From: Strongylocentrotus purpuratus
Taxonomy: Eukaryota > Echinodermata > Echinoidea > Camarodonta > Strongylocentrotidae
Direction: 5' to 3'
DNA length: 64,000 nt
Assembly (NCBI RefSeq): GCF_000002235.5
Contig: NW_022145551.1
Location: 1,035,001-1,099,000 of the forward strand
A model generated the notes under the pieces. It saw nothing but the letters and a program-made list of their open reading frames with translations. It was not told the DNA's origin and searched no databases. A program made the translations under genes and the position numbers. Within the stretch, counting starts at the first letter, position 1. Every line of letters begins with the position of its first letter. This document shows positions 45,701 to 52,219 of this stretch, piece by piece.

Positions 45701-45850
45701 TACTGTTAGGTTTGCCTGGATAATGAGATGACCACCGTGTTCTGTCCGTGTGGTCACATGTTCTGTTGCGAGACGTGCTCCAAAGAGTGTAACCGGTGTC
45801 CGGTTTGCAGAGCTGAGGTTATCTATGTCCAGAGAGTCTTTTTCTCCTGA
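26468..45850 (+). CDS. MYLIP: MYLIP/IDOL-type FERM-RING E3 ubiquitin ligase, complete, 9 exons
   Basis: Joined exons 26468-26554, 29663-29853, 32845-33006, 38397-38618, 39759-39942, 41577-41762, 42219-42428, 44032-44142 and 45710-45850 give 1494 nt (497 codons plus stop) with every junction in frame and all introns GT..AG. Vertebrate MYLIP is somewhat shorter (about 445). The FERM F1 lobe lies at about residues 1-93, F2 at about 94-220, F3 at about 221-344, a Ser/Pro/Gln-rich linker at 345-435, and the C-terminal RING at 450-484 with C450-x2-C453, C463-P-C-G-H467, C470 and C471, C474 and C481-x2-C484. In vertebrates this ligase binds membrane-protein tails such as LDLR and myosin regulatory light chain through the FERM domain and ubiquitinates them; the insect relative is Dnr1. 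The substrate here is unknown. An in-frame TAA at 26453-26455 and A at -3 support the start. Introns are full of repeats, and exons 4 and 5 have partial upstream copies. Confidence 0.93.
26885..27305. mobile_element. Inverted-repeat (MITE-like) element in MYLIP intron 1
   Basis: The left end AGTAGGGGAGCTGGTCTGAG and the reverse complement of the right end (AGTAGGGGCGCTGGTCCGAG) agree. Both arms continue into a diverged GAGGATCGTC / GCATAAA(C/T)GAGGAT block. The minus frames crossing it are not recognisable proteins. Confidence 0.7.
27436..28200 (-). repeat. Long dispersed repeat with (TTA)n end and GCGCTT motif
   Basis: Begins with (ATT)n at about 27436-27455 and the ACCGCGCTTTTCCCATCAGG / CCAAGGCGCTTCC motif common at the 3' end of marine-invertebrate SINE/LINE-derived repeats, so the element would read on the minus strand. 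The rest (to about 28.2 kb) contains no intact frame. The right boundary is approximate. Confidence 0.5.
28900..29158 (+). mobile_element. Likely 3' tail of a non-LTR retrotransposon
   Basis: AT-rich sequence that ends in GGAATTCAATAAACTGAACT followed by repeats of GAACT. A polyadenylation-like AATAAA followed by a short tandem repeat is typical of CR1/L2-like LINE 3' ends. No coding part is present. Confidence 0.5.
29330..29605 (+). repeat. Dispersed repeat 'CGGTCGCAAAGGGCAATAC', copy 1
   Basis: Contains CCTCTTTGGGCTAATATTTC, GCCGACCGTGGATTTCAAGA and GGGTCGGTCGCAAAGGGC. The same sequence appears in reverse complement at 54555-54755 in the other gene. It lies in MYLIP intron 1, ending about 60 bp before exon 2. 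Confidence 0.7.
29663..29853 (+). CDS. MYLIP: MYLIP-type exon 2 (FERM F1)
   Basis: Acceptor TTTCCGTTTCAG and donor AAG|GTATTA. The frame reads VCEDLGLLEKSYFGLRY, later LLWLNLRNPL and LQVKFFVSPQ. This is the conserved F1 core, with the 'YFGL' and 'WLNLRN' motifs of MYLIP. It ends two bases into a codon completed by exon 3. Confidence 0.95.
30055..30352. mobile_element. Large palindromic MITE in MYLIP intron 2
   Basis: The left arm starts GGGTAATTCCATAATTAGAG and runs through CCCACTTTGTGACATTTTTG, AGGAACCCACACGTATTTGT and AATAGTG. The right arm is its near-complete reverse complement, ending in GGAACTACCC. The arms are well over 100 bp each, so the whole element can form one long hairpin. Confidence 0.9.
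31144..31445 (+). mobile_element. LINE 3' end with RT C-terminal fragment
   Basis: 31144-31287 encodes MSSLGEKAFISAAPSLLNAL, then a LESLETFKKNLKSYMF-type helix and a stop. This is the widely shared C-terminus of CR1/L2-like reverse transcriptases ('GxKAFSxAAPxLWNSLP'). It is followed by a non-coding tail with GATCGATGGCGCACAATAAA and TATTATTA. The usual Trp-Asn is Leu-Asn here. It is a 5'-truncated dead copy in MYLIP intron 2. Confidence 0.75.
32845..33006 (+). CDS. MYLIP: MYLIP-type exon 3 (FERM F2)
   Basis: Acceptor CATTCTCCGCAG and donor CTCAG|GTGAGT. Reads HIFYLTLKNRLLLGHYAV, then EEKIKLFGLIAQAELGD. This is the start of the helical F2 lobe (vertebrate form HIFFLHIKEALLAGHL and LLAQTKFGD). 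Ends at phase 2. Confidence 0.95.
33033..33575 (-). mobile_element. tRNA-derived SINE, split by a palindromic element
   Basis: On the minus strand, the part at 33505-33575 reads GGCTCAGTGGTAGAGCAGTG, then TCTTGTAACTGGGAGG and CCCGGGTTCAAAAC. These correspond to a Thr-tRNA-like A box, anticodon loop (TGT) and B box. The 3' half cannot close the acceptor stem, so it is a SINE head rather than a tRNA gene. The matching far end (GACCGCTAAGAAAGC) is at 33042-33056, separated by the element at 33125-33455. The unsplit relative is at 52290-52460. Confidence 0.65.
33125..33455. mobile_element. Palindromic MITE-like element
   Basis: CTTCATCAGCTCCAGTTTAC and AAATAGCCCGCTATTTCTGA on the left pair with GAAATAGCGGGCTACTTGGC and AAACTCGAGCTGATGAAG on the right. 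The interior has further copies of the TAGCCCGC / GCGGGCTA words. It is related to 42440-42760 through the GGGCTGTTGAAGAC core. Confidence 0.75.
34735..35307 (+). repeat. Dispersed repeat 'CTTTCCTGGGGACC' family, copy 2, interrupted
   Basis: Same order of blocks as 24684-25035, but a tRNA-derived SINE (34815-35190) separates GAACTTCAATACTTAGA from AAATCCAGTCTGCAT. In copy 1 the equivalent bases are joined, which identifies the SINE as the younger insertion. Confidence 0.65.
34815..35190 (-). mobile_element. tRNA-derived SINE ('TATATAGCGCTTTT' family), full-length-looking copy
   Basis: Read on the minus strand it starts with a tRNA-like head (GTGGACGAGTGGATAAGTCA as A-box region, GGTTCAAGTCC as B box). 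It then passes GACATTGATCTACATTTGCC-type and CCACCCAGGTGTTAAATGGG segments and ends with AAGCGCTATATAAGAACGAG and (ATT)n. Related fragments occur at 43.28, 53.68, 57.70, 57.94, 59.57, 60.06, 62.39 and 63.87 kb. Confidence 0.8.
35560..36270. repeat. TGTACATG-rich intronic stretch
   Basis: Many short self-complementary words built from TGTACA and ACATGT (for example ACATTGTACATGTACATGTA at 35919-35938 and further clusters near 36.0, 36.1 and 36.2 kb). No coding content. Confidence 0.7.
36536..36800. repeat. (AG)n-rich microsatellite with GATA/TA interruptions
   Basis: Long purine tract of AG dinucleotides with GACAGAGTCTGACAG and TATATATA interruptions. The Leu/Ser minus-strand frames are artefacts of the repeat. 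Confidence 0.95.
36985..37395 (+). mobile_element. 0.4-kb TTAA-type MITE, copy 1
   Basis: Bounded by TTAAAGGCATCG on the left and ATCCCTTTAA on the right. The interior includes TGCACTTCAAAACGATCATG, GTGACCGGTTTTACC, GGCGATCGGCTTGTAAAAGT and AAGAATCTGAGGCAAAGTTA. Copies at 44292-44690 (same orientation) and 52550-52935 (opposite) share these blocks. No coding frame. The termini suggest TTAA target preference. Confidence 0.8.
37515..37870. repeat. Segment with two TTAAGACGCACCCC-type motifs
   Basis: GTTTAAGACGCACCCCTATT near the left end and AAAGACGCACCCCCGAC near the right end in direct order, with GGGGCAAAAATCGACACTTA between. It looks like a dispersed repeat, but no second copy lies in the window. 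Confidence 0.35.
38058..38341 (+). pseudogene. Two truncated upstream copies of MYLIP exon 4 with its acceptor
   Basis: A unit of about 111 bp (intron part ATTTCTCTTTACC...CATTCTCAA, the acceptor CAG and the first 55 bases of exon 4) is present at 38058-38168, again at 38169-38341 and then in the real exon (38342 on). The copies keep the acceptor and reading phase but lack the remaining three quarters of the exon. The second copy lacks one codon (ATA) and carries an insert of about 60 bp ending in AACGTTTTGATTATTATTAT, which is a SINE end. Confidence 0.85.
38397..38618 (+). CDS. MYLIP: MYLIP-type exon 4 (FERM F2-F3)
   Basis: Acceptor AATACAG and donor CACAG|GTGAGG. Encodes EETINEVLTAHREV, then AEIQFIGNVSKLPGYGVEYF and an Ile-Gly-Val core, corresponding to the F2 end and the first F3 strands of MYLIP. 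Two truncated copies of its first 55 bases lie just upstream. Confidence 0.95.
38660..38875. repeat. Polypyrimidine (CTT)n-rich tract
   Basis: Over 200 bp of almost pure T/C (TTCTTCTTTTTC-type), starting about 40 bp after the exon 4 donor. Phe/Ser frames are artefacts. Confidence 0.9.
39300..39500 (+). repeat. Dispersed repeat 'GATAACCACCTGTCAGTGACC', copy 1
   Basis: AAAGCCCCACTG, CTACTTGTAGCTACT, a CAAATCGG-like block, GAGATAACCACCTGTCAGTG and GGTCTAATTCCT match 59340-59530 in the phosphatase gene at comparable spacing. Non-coding. Confidence 0.7.
39490..39652 (+). pseudogene. Partial upstream duplicate of MYLIP exon 5 (possible alternative exon)
   Basis: A 212-bp tandem unit repeats the end of intron 4 (AAACTTTGTAATATGCTTTG, then ACACAG) and the first 34 codons of exon 5 (39547 onward). 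The two copies differ at nine coding positions, all third positions and all silent. After CTA the copy diverges and the second half of exon 5 is missing. A weak donor-like CAT|GTAATT follows at 39652/39653. An exon 39547-39652 would leave phase 0 and could join exon 6 in frame. It is either a functional alternative exon, a relic or an assembly artefact. Confidence 0.75.
39759..39942 (+). CDS. MYLIP: MYLIP-type exon 5 (FERM F3)
   Basis: Acceptor ATTCACACAG and donor AGG|GTAAGT. Reads IKYEDISKVSYHQNHFSVHY, then LTALKFRLSSRKIAQALFRA and TESHTFFR, matching the F3 PH-like strands and the conserved 'YRAITETHAFYR' end of vertebrate MYLIP. A 212-bp upstream duplicate covers its first 34 codons. Confidence 0.95.
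40164..40485. mobile_element. MITE, 'GGGTGTTTCACAAAGA' family, copy 1 (MYLIP intron 5)
   Basis: Left end GGGGGGTGTTTCACAAAGAT with AAGTTGAACTTATCTCCAAG; right end AACTTAGAGTTAAGTTCGAC then AGGATCTTTATGAAAAACCC, an imperfect inverted repeat. Same subfamily as 45318-45632. Confidence 0.8.
41264..41550. mobile_element. MITE, 'GGGTGTTTCACAAAGA' family, copy 2 (MYLIP intron 5)
   Basis: Left end GGGGGGTGTTTCACAAAAAC with ACTTTAAGTTGGACTTAATT and GGCCGTTCATGCCACTGGTT. The right half is the reverse complement, GTCCAACTTAAAGTCGATCT. Ends about 27 bp before exon 6. Same subfamily as 60303-60600. Confidence 0.85.
41577..41762 (+). CDS. MYLIP: MYLIP-type exon 6 (FERM F3, second part)
   Basis: Acceptor ATTTACAG and donor GAT|GTGAGA; 62 codons, phase 0 at both ends. 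Contains CESVERVVRQQHSHTGFGSF and a K-V-F-R-F-D-V segment, equivalent to the vertebrate CDTVTSAVM and KKYVFDIKRT blocks. Confidence 0.93.
42219..42428 (+). CDS. MYLIP: MYLIP-type exon 7 (linker)
   Basis: Acceptor TGCTTTTACAG and donor AAG|GTCAGG; 70 codons, phase 0 at both ends. Ser/Pro/Gln/Thr-rich with no recognisable fold. It replaces a shorter linker in vertebrates and explains most of the extra length. Assigned from position, phase and splice sites rather than similarity. Confidence 0.8.
42440..42760. mobile_element. Palindromic repeat related to 33125-33455
   Basis: Includes CTTGTCTTCATCAGACCAA on the left and TTTGGTCTGGTGAGGACAGG on the right as diverged inverted ends, with the GGGCTGTTGAAGACAC core shared with the 33 kb element. 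It starts about 12 bp after the exon 7 donor. Confidence 0.6.
43055..43190. mobile_element. Palindromic MITE 'GGGCCCATTGCATAAAAC'
   Basis: GGGCCCATTGCATAAAACTT near 43056 pairs with AAGTTTTGTGCAACTGGGCC near 43164-43183. Short, non-coding, in MYLIP intron 7. Confidence 0.75.
43270..43500 (-). mobile_element. SINE fragment ('TATATAGCGCC' type)
   Basis: (AAT)n, CTTATATAGCGCCTTACACT, AAGCGCTCTACAAT and TACCAGGTCCCCATTTACTT, the same order as other SINE copies here. The tRNA-like head is not recognisable. Confidence 0.6.
44032..44142 (+). CDS. MYLIP: MYLIP-type exon 8 (coiled lead-in and first RING Cys)
   Basis: Acceptor TTTGATTGTAG and donor CAG|GTACGA; 37 codons. The last third, EEMMEKLQDQLSNLQESRLC, matches the helical LQEKLRKLKEAMLC lead-in of vertebrate MYLIP. 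The first zinc-binding Cys (C450) is on this exon, so the intron splits the RING finger. Confidence 0.9.
44161..45040 (+). repeat. MYLIP intron 8: local duplication split by the 0.4-kb MITE (copy 2)
   Basis: CTGGAGCCGAGTGTTCC, GATGTCTATGGGAAA and GAGAATTCAGTAG occur at about 44237-44290 and again at about 44696-44748. Between them is the second copy of the TTAA-type element (CAAAGGCATCG... to GATCCCTTTAA, 44292-44690). Two further diverged pairs (CCTCAGCTGTT...CATCCTCAAATTC and GATGCAGCACAAAT) follow. Confidence 0.7.
45318..45632. mobile_element. MITE, 'GGGTGTTTCACAAAGA' family, copy 3 (MYLIP intron 8)
   Basis: GGGGGGTGTTACACAAAGAT and TTAACTCTAAGTTGGACTTA at the left; GTCCAACTTAGAGATAAGTT and GGGATCTTTGTGAAATACCA at the right. 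It ends about 75 bp before the last MYLIP exon. Confidence 0.8.
45710..45850 (+). CDS. MYLIP: MYLIP-type exon 9 (RING finger and stop)
   Basis: Acceptor CTCTACTGTTAG; ends with TGA at 45848-45850. Reads VCLDNEMTTVFCPCGHMFCC, then ETCSKECNRCPVC and a VYVQRVFF-type tail. The Cys/His spacing and the hydrophobic tail used for RING dimerisation fit the MYLIP class. Confidence 0.95.
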   Translation, partial: VCLDNEMTTVFCPCGHMFCCETCSKECNRCPVCRAEVIYVQRVFFS

Positions 45851-46532
45851 AGCCGAATATTGCCTTCTATTACAGACTGAAAAGAGTTCTTTATTTATTA
45901 GTCTGACAGGCCTTTAATTAATTTGAAAGACTGATAATGATAGTCTACTCGAAAGAAAGGGCCTCTGTGAGTTTTTTTATTTATTAGTCTGACAGGGCTC
46001 TTGCTACGTCTGTTTGGAGCCAAAAGGATGTTAACTCTGTGTTAAAATCATATGAGTTTATACCCTTCTGGCTCCCAAAAAGTCATTTTCATGTGAAAGA
46101 GTAATGGTAGTCTAGTTGGAAAAAAGGGGTCACTGTGGACTCCAGAAATACATTTTTGGGGTTATATCCAGGTTTTTTGTTAATGCTTGAAGTTTCCAGT
46201 TGACGATTGTTTTAAAGAAAAATAAAAGTGGAGTCTCATAGGGAATTAGACACAGTTCGGGTGTTGTTCAGTGGACTATGAGTTTGCTGTGTTCAGACTT
46301 GTACACCCATTAATGGTATTTTCACCAAGTCTGGTGTCAGCGAATTATGACCTTCTGCCCATGGAAACTGTGGTTCCACCAACTTTAATGTCTGTTACAA
46401 AAGATCTGCTCATTATTTACCCATTGTATAATCATTAATTATAGTCTTGGAAAAATAATTGTGTACCCTAGAAAGTATTCATCTTTTTGGAAGTATCCAG
46501 TTGACTATTGTTTTAAGGTGTATTACAAAAGA

Positions 46533-46740
46533 TATTAGCGAGTTTTCGCACGACGATGCAAGTGCTCTCTACGGGGTATTTAAATGAGCTCGCCATCCTT
46601 ACTAGCTCGACTTTCAACCCTAATACGACTAAATACCGTGGTAGGTTTGGACGCTACACATAAATTTTCGGTCTGTGAGTGCGATCCCCCTCTAAGATTA
46701 GCATTGTAGAAGGCCGCGTTGCCGGTTGCGAAAAACTCGC
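46533..46740. mobile_element. Short inverted-repeat element 'TAGCGAGTTTTCGCA'
   Basis: TAGCGAGTTTTCGCA at 46535 is matched by its near reverse complement TTGCGAAAAACTCGCTA at 46726-46742. The interior is GC-richer than its surroundings, with no recognised frame. Confidence 0.55.
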
Positions 46741-47445
46741 TATTCTCATATTTGGGAACGGAGGCGCCTGTATTAAAGCATAAGAGTATGAAGGAATTCA
46801 CTAGTGGCTTGGTTCAGTTTAATGAAAACTTACAAATGGTCACCAGTATTCTGGCTCCGAACAGAAACAATCTTCTATTTTGAATGTGTATAATGTATCA
46901 GTATGTAACATGGAGTTGTTGTGGAGCAATAATGTGTACTAAAAATATCTTCTTCTTTTCTTCAAATATAATATTTTGAATGTTACGTACATATCTATGC
47001 ACTTAGTATGTTAATAAGTAGATTTTTTTCGTAGAACAATATATGAAATTAGAAATATTTAAAGCACCATTTTTATGCACCAACTTCCTGAATACAGAGA
47101 AGTTTTTCATGTTTCTCATAGATATAATTGAGCGGAACCATTCATTTTGGTATGTTTTGGATGTATGGAAGATTGACCATGCACAACTTGAGTGTACTTG
47201 AAGCACTATTTTTTCAGATCTGGAAATGGATACAACAAAAGCTATTATCGAAATGAGTAAGAATGTAGAGCAGGTACCAATCACATGTTCGTGTGATGTG
47301 AGTTGGTCTAGCGGCACATTTACTTGGTCAGCTCTCTGTCTTTGCCTACAAACTAGCTCAGACAACCCCGGTTCGAAACTGAGTCACATCTTTCAGATGG
47401 TGACATAAGAGGTCTGTCCCCAGGCGTAAATAATCATATCTGATT

Positions 47446-47613
47446 AGGCAGTGTCACACAGAAAATTCCCTTAAAAAATCCCTTGAAATTTTTTTTTCAA
47501 GGAAGAATTTTCTTGCTCTGTTATAGGATTTTTTTAATGGGATAATTGATGACAGACAGCAATAAAGAGGATAACTGAAATCCGGATTTTAGGCCTCTTT
47601 GTGACACCGCCTA
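47446..47613. mobile_element. Palindromic MITE 'AGGCAGTGTCACA'
   Basis: AGGCAGTGTCACACAGA at the left and TTTGTGACACCGCCT at the right are inverted copies. The interior (CCCTTAAAAAATCCCTTG ... CAAGG) is itself partly self-complementary. Confidence 0.65.
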
Positions 47614-47879
47614 TTGATACACGTCTTTAAAATCAAATGACACACACACACACACACACATTTGAAAGGGTTTCATGACAGCAGTGCTCAAAATACACAT
47701 GAATTTGGGGTACCGCTATCCGTAGGGGAAACTTAATTTGCCCATGTAAGCCCCCTTTTATGCCGCAACTTATCATTCTTGAATTGTGTATCTGTGTTGT
47801 TTTATTGGTCCATTTTGTTGATCATCCATCCAATACCATAACATGCCTTTAATGTAACTCTGTTCTTCCATCATCACAA

Positions 47880-48205
47880 GCCTTTACATGTTCATCTCAT
47901 GCCCGTCACATGTTTGTCTAATGCCCGTCACATGTTTGTCTAATGCCCGTCTCGTGTCTGTCACTTATCCGTCACATCTTTGTTACATGCCAGTGACAAA
48001 TCAGTCATATGCCTGTCACACCTTTGTTACATGTCTGTAACATATTAGTTGTGTGACATGTCACAGTTGGGTGTCTGTCACTTATCTGTTTACATGCCTG
48101 CCACATGTTTGTTACGTGTCTGTGACATATCAGTCATGTGACATATCAGTCATTTGTCTCTTGTCACTCACATATCCGTCACAGGTCCATGACATTTGTC
48201 CGACG
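47880..48205. repeat. Degenerate short-period repeat (CATGTTTGTC / GTCACA words)
   Basis: Irregular repetition of ATGCCCGTCACATGTTTGTC-like units of about 20 bp, with variants such as TCCGTCACATCTTTGTTACA. Too diverged for a fixed period and non-coding. Confidence 0.7.
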
Positions 48206-49640
48206 ATCTTCACCTTATCACACTTGTGTACATGATAATCATGTTCCTGTCATGCATGTCCTTTTGTCTGTTTTAATCAAGAAGGGCGTTATTTCATGTT
48301 TTTTATCACAGAGATAATGCTCTTCTGGCTCTAAAAAGATTGTCTCATTTCTGCCTTTTTTTCGGCACATCTTTTGCATGCCCTTCCTATTGAATGTAGA
48401 TGTTGTCCTTCGTGACATTCATGAAAAGATTTGTCCTTGTCATGCCCTTCATGTTCATGATATGTGTCCTTCACATGTTCTTCATGCAGTGTTTACATTT
48501 ACCGGTAAGCGTATTACTCTCATATTGTGTCAGTGATCTGTCACTCAACAACCTATCATTTATATACCTTTGCCTCCCCTTACCCAGGTGTTGAAAATGG
48601 GTATCTGGTTAAGCGTTGATTCTCAAAATGCTTCTGTTGGTCCATGGTAGCTTGCTGGAAGCCAGGATTATAATGCTTATTGTAGGTGCCTTGAAAATGA
48701 TGTAAAATTAATAATTTGCATATTATACTTATGGCTATTATTACTACATATAACAGACACAGAACTTGCTTTGCATGCGAGGTATACATGGAAAGAAATG
48801 TGAAAAAAAATATGCATGTATGATAGGTATTTGGTATATTACGGTATATTTGGTAGAAACGGGTCTCTCTAAAAATTTGCACAAAGCACATTTGTATATT
48901 TAACCAAGTATTCAATTAATCAATTTTGAAATGTCGCACAGTAGAAAGTAATTGTAATTATGTGATTCTCAGCATAGAAATAATGCAATTTTATTATATA
49001 ATAATCTCACATAAATATATCTATCTCTCTCCTTTGTCACATAAGTTATTGAAGTCATGAGAAATTTTTGACTTAGAGATTTGATTGTATAATGTGACTG
49101 TTCAACTAACATGAAGATAATGTTAAAATTACATTCTAGGTTAAATTGCTATTCCATTTTAATATGAAGATGGGATATAAGTGGAAGCGGTGTTGGAAAA
49201 TATTGATGCAGATTGTCATTATGTCAGTAAACATTTATGTGACTTAATGCCTCTATTATTGAATAAAATTGCCATTAATACTTTTTGCGGTAAATGATAC
49301 TAATTGATCATGTATTGCTAATGTAATCACTTTGCACTTTAGGTGTGCTATCGTTAGTTTTTATACCTAGTACATAGGAAAAATTATGTTTGTAGAAGGT
49401 GATCCTATCATGTACTCAGAATTGAGAGATCATTTCTTTTTTTGGGTTGAGCAACGAATCTTTTATACAAGAGTGATTGCGTAAATTGAATGCATTGTAC
49501 AAAAATGTAGAAAGAACACCTACAAATTATATATTTTGTTTTATATCTATATATACAGTATCATTTGTAAAATATTAACCATCATTTGGTCAAAGGTTGT
49601 TGGCACCAAATGTATGTAAGATGCATGCACTGTTAATAAA

Positions 49641-51590
49641 CATTGTCATATTCTTTCAACTTTGTGCATTTTTGTAATATTTTGTCGAGTGATATGTACA
49701 GCATCCATCAAGTAAATGCCATGATCTCAGTAACTTGCAATAGTTATTGTAACTGATTGACAATTTTTATGAAACAGGGCCTAGGAGTTGACCTTCCAGT
49801 ATTGTACTGACACTTGTGAACACCCTTTCTCTTACTTTCTCCCCCTTTCTCTTTATCTCTCTCTCTTCTCTCTTTGTTCTCTCTTCTCTTCTCTTTCTCT
49901 CACTCAGTACATCTGCATATCAATTTTCACCAAATTCTTAATTGATACAGGTCAGTCAGACGTATTGTTGGTATTATCCCACATTACCGTTTTATATCAT
50001 TTGATACACAATGCATGGTTGAAGTAGGGTTTCTTTCTTCCACTCTCATCCCTCTTTCTCTCTCCTTCTATTCCTTTGCCTCTTGCCCTCTCACCTTTCT
50101 TCCTCCTTGTCTCTCTCTTCTCTGTATCTCCTTTTTTCCCCTCACGTTTTTATCTCTTTTTTTTCTTCAAATGATTGATACAGGTTAGACATTCTCATTA
50201 TTATCCCAAATTACCATTTTATTTCATTTGATACACAATGCTTGATTAATTCAAGTACCGGTAAAGCTTTTTAACACTGCCCTGTAAAATAAGAAAATTA
50301 TAACAAATGCAATGTCGATAAAGAGCAAAGTGTACTTTGAGTATAGACATGATTGAAAATAGATTCTAAGCTTTGGTACTTGACTTGGAAGGTATATGTT
50401 TCATCTTTATATTGTCACCAACAAATAATTCTCTAATTTAAAATAAAATCCCTTAACCCTATCAAAGCAAGAGATAATACATGATCATGATTAATATTTT
50501 AAACATATAGAAAGTGGTTCTGTGTATACATCACAAATTTTCGAGCAAAACAGTTTTAAAATATGAGAAAATCTACAAATAATAACCTGAGCACAAGGCG
50601 AATATCATACTTTGCTTGTACTTCTATATCTATCTACGTATACCTTTCCTAGTACTGGGTTATGGGTCATTTACTATATTTTCACATTAGTCACAGCGAC
50701 TGATGTTTCCTAAAGCTACAAAGATAACAATTAAAAAGATAATAGATGCTTTAAACTATTAGAGATAGAAATATAGGAATAGAAGTTAGAGAGAATAATT
50801 AAAAGAGCAAAACAATTTCCCAATGAAAGACTACAGTGAGACATTTTCAAAAATAAAATAATATCAGATTTTTTAAAAACACAATTTGACATACCATTAC
50901 AGAAAATCAAAACGAAGCCCTGTAATAAGACATTTTGATTTATTATTTAATTTCTTCTTAAAAAAATAAAGATTTATCACTTTCCGTAAGAAGGATAACA
51001 AGTACATATGATGTTGATAACATTTCAATAAAGATTAAATTTCTCTCCTTAAAACATAGGTCTTTGTTTCTCTGCATAAATACATTTATATATCCGTCAC
51101 CAAGTTAATCTACGAATAGAATACAGGAATACATTCAGATTTTATCCATATAAAAATAAAAATAAATTGTTTATAAATCACATGATATAATAATAGTTAT
51201 ATGTAGTTATTCATTTCTTATTTCAGTAACACGAAAGACAACTCATTTCATTGTTTTACAGTATAAAGAGATTGGAATGCAAAACTGTGGTTTTATATTT
51301 CTTGAATATTCACTTACATGTACAGCATGTAGTATACATTAAAACAGATGGGAGTGAAACAACGATTAAAGTATAAGCTAAACAAATCGTAAAACCAAGA
51401 TAATGTTTCATATAATTGTTTGGAAATCCAATCATCCATTCCAAAATAATGACATCATTAATCTTAACAATTTTGAGAGAAAAAATTACTCCATTTCATA
51501 TAAAAAGTAAAATGAGACGATGTATTATAGACAGAATTAAAAAATTAAAAGACAAACGCTGGATTATTATGTGTTGACATATGTCTATCA
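49641..51590. other. Inter-gene spacer between convergent genes
   Basis: AT-rich with a CT-rich stretch (49.82-49.91 and 50.04-50.16 kb). A TTTATT at 50939-50944 is AATAAA on the minus strand and a candidate polyadenylation signal for the phosphatase gene. No exon or RNA gene was recognised. Confidence 0.4.
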
Positions 51591-51599
51591 TTTTAGAAG

Positions 51600-51675
51600 T
51601 ATTGGATGGATGAGGAAGAGTAGTCGGGTCAGATGACCCATATTAATTTCCCTGCTCTTGTCAGGCAGGATACAT
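51600..51675 (-). other. Possible 3' UTR exon of the phosphatase gene
   Basis: On the minus strand an acceptor-like CTATTGTTTCTACAG ends at 51676. It would pair with the GTGAGT donor that directly follows the stop codon of the last coding exon (52172). No long frame continues. Inferred from splice signals only; its lower end is arbitrary here. Confidence 0.35.
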
Positions 51676-51734
51676 CTGTAGAAACAATAGACAAAAGTTA
51701 GTATTATTCAACAAAAAGAAGTCATGCTAGTCAT

Positions 51735-52070
51735 AGTAGTAATAGTAGTAGTAGTAGCAGCAGTAGAAGTAGTAGTGGTAATATTACTGGTAATAGTAGT
51801 AGTAGTATTATAGTAGTAGTGACAGCATGAAGCAGAAGAAGAAGGAGGAGGAGGAGGAGGAAGCTAGAGGAGAAGGAGAAGGAGGAGGAGGAGGAGGAGG
51901 AAGCTAGAGGAGAAGGAGAAGGAGAAGGAGAAGGAGGAGGAGGAGGAAGCTAGAGGAGAAGGAGAAGGAGAAGGAGAAGGAGATGAAGAAGAAGAAGAAG
52001 AAGGAGAAGGAGAAGGAGATGGAGAAGAAGAAGAAGAAGAAAAAGAAAAAGAAAAAGAAAAACAAAGTTT
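51735..52070. repeat. (AGT)n and (GAA/GGA)n purine-rich microsatellites
   Basis: TAGTAG-type triplets to about 51830, then about 230 bp of GAAGGAGGAG / GAAGAAG triplets, including GAAGCTAGAGGAGAAGGAGA units three times. In minus orientation it is a long polypyrimidine tract in the last intron of the phosphatase gene. Confidence 0.95.
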
Positions 52071-52171
52071 TATTAGTACATAATGCCTGACTGTTCTATT
52101 TGGCGTGAAAATGAATCAACTTGCACTTGAAATAGTTTAAAGTTGAGTAACAGTAATGAAATATCACTCAC

Positions 52172-52219
52172 CTATCTCATAAGAAGTAGCAGACACTGGT
52201 GGATGAACATGTATTGTTT
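52172..52219 (-). CDS. RPTP terminal coding exon
   Basis: Acceptor CTTCTTTAG, then KQYMFIHQCLLLLMR and TAG. The QYMFIHQC segment matches the final PTP helix ('QYVYLHQCV' in PTPRB). The stop's last base is immediately followed by GTGAGT, a strong donor, so transcription may continue into a spliced 3' UTR. Confidence 0.85.
   Translation of the reverse strand, partial: KQYMFIHQCLLLLMR

Larger units (their letters stand above)
45851..49640 (+). other. Probable MYLIP 3' UTR and downstream region
   Basis: No further protein-like frame. Polyadenylation-like AATAAA occurs at 46221-46226 and at 49635-49640, the latter followed by a T/GT-rich stretch. The UTR may therefore be about 0.4 or about 3.8 kb. 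Two short inverted-repeat elements (46.53 and 47.45 kb), a short CA run (47639-47660) and a degenerate short-period repeat (47.88-48.2 kb) lie within it. Which signal is used is unknown. Confidence 0.4.

Noticed and set aside
46580..46801. 73-residue minus-strand frame
   Set aside because: Mostly inside a short inverted-repeat element with no recognisable motif.
48400..48594. 64-residue hydrophobic plus-strand frame
   Set aside because: Derived from T/C-rich, CATG-rich sequence near the degenerate repeat, with no start context or domain.
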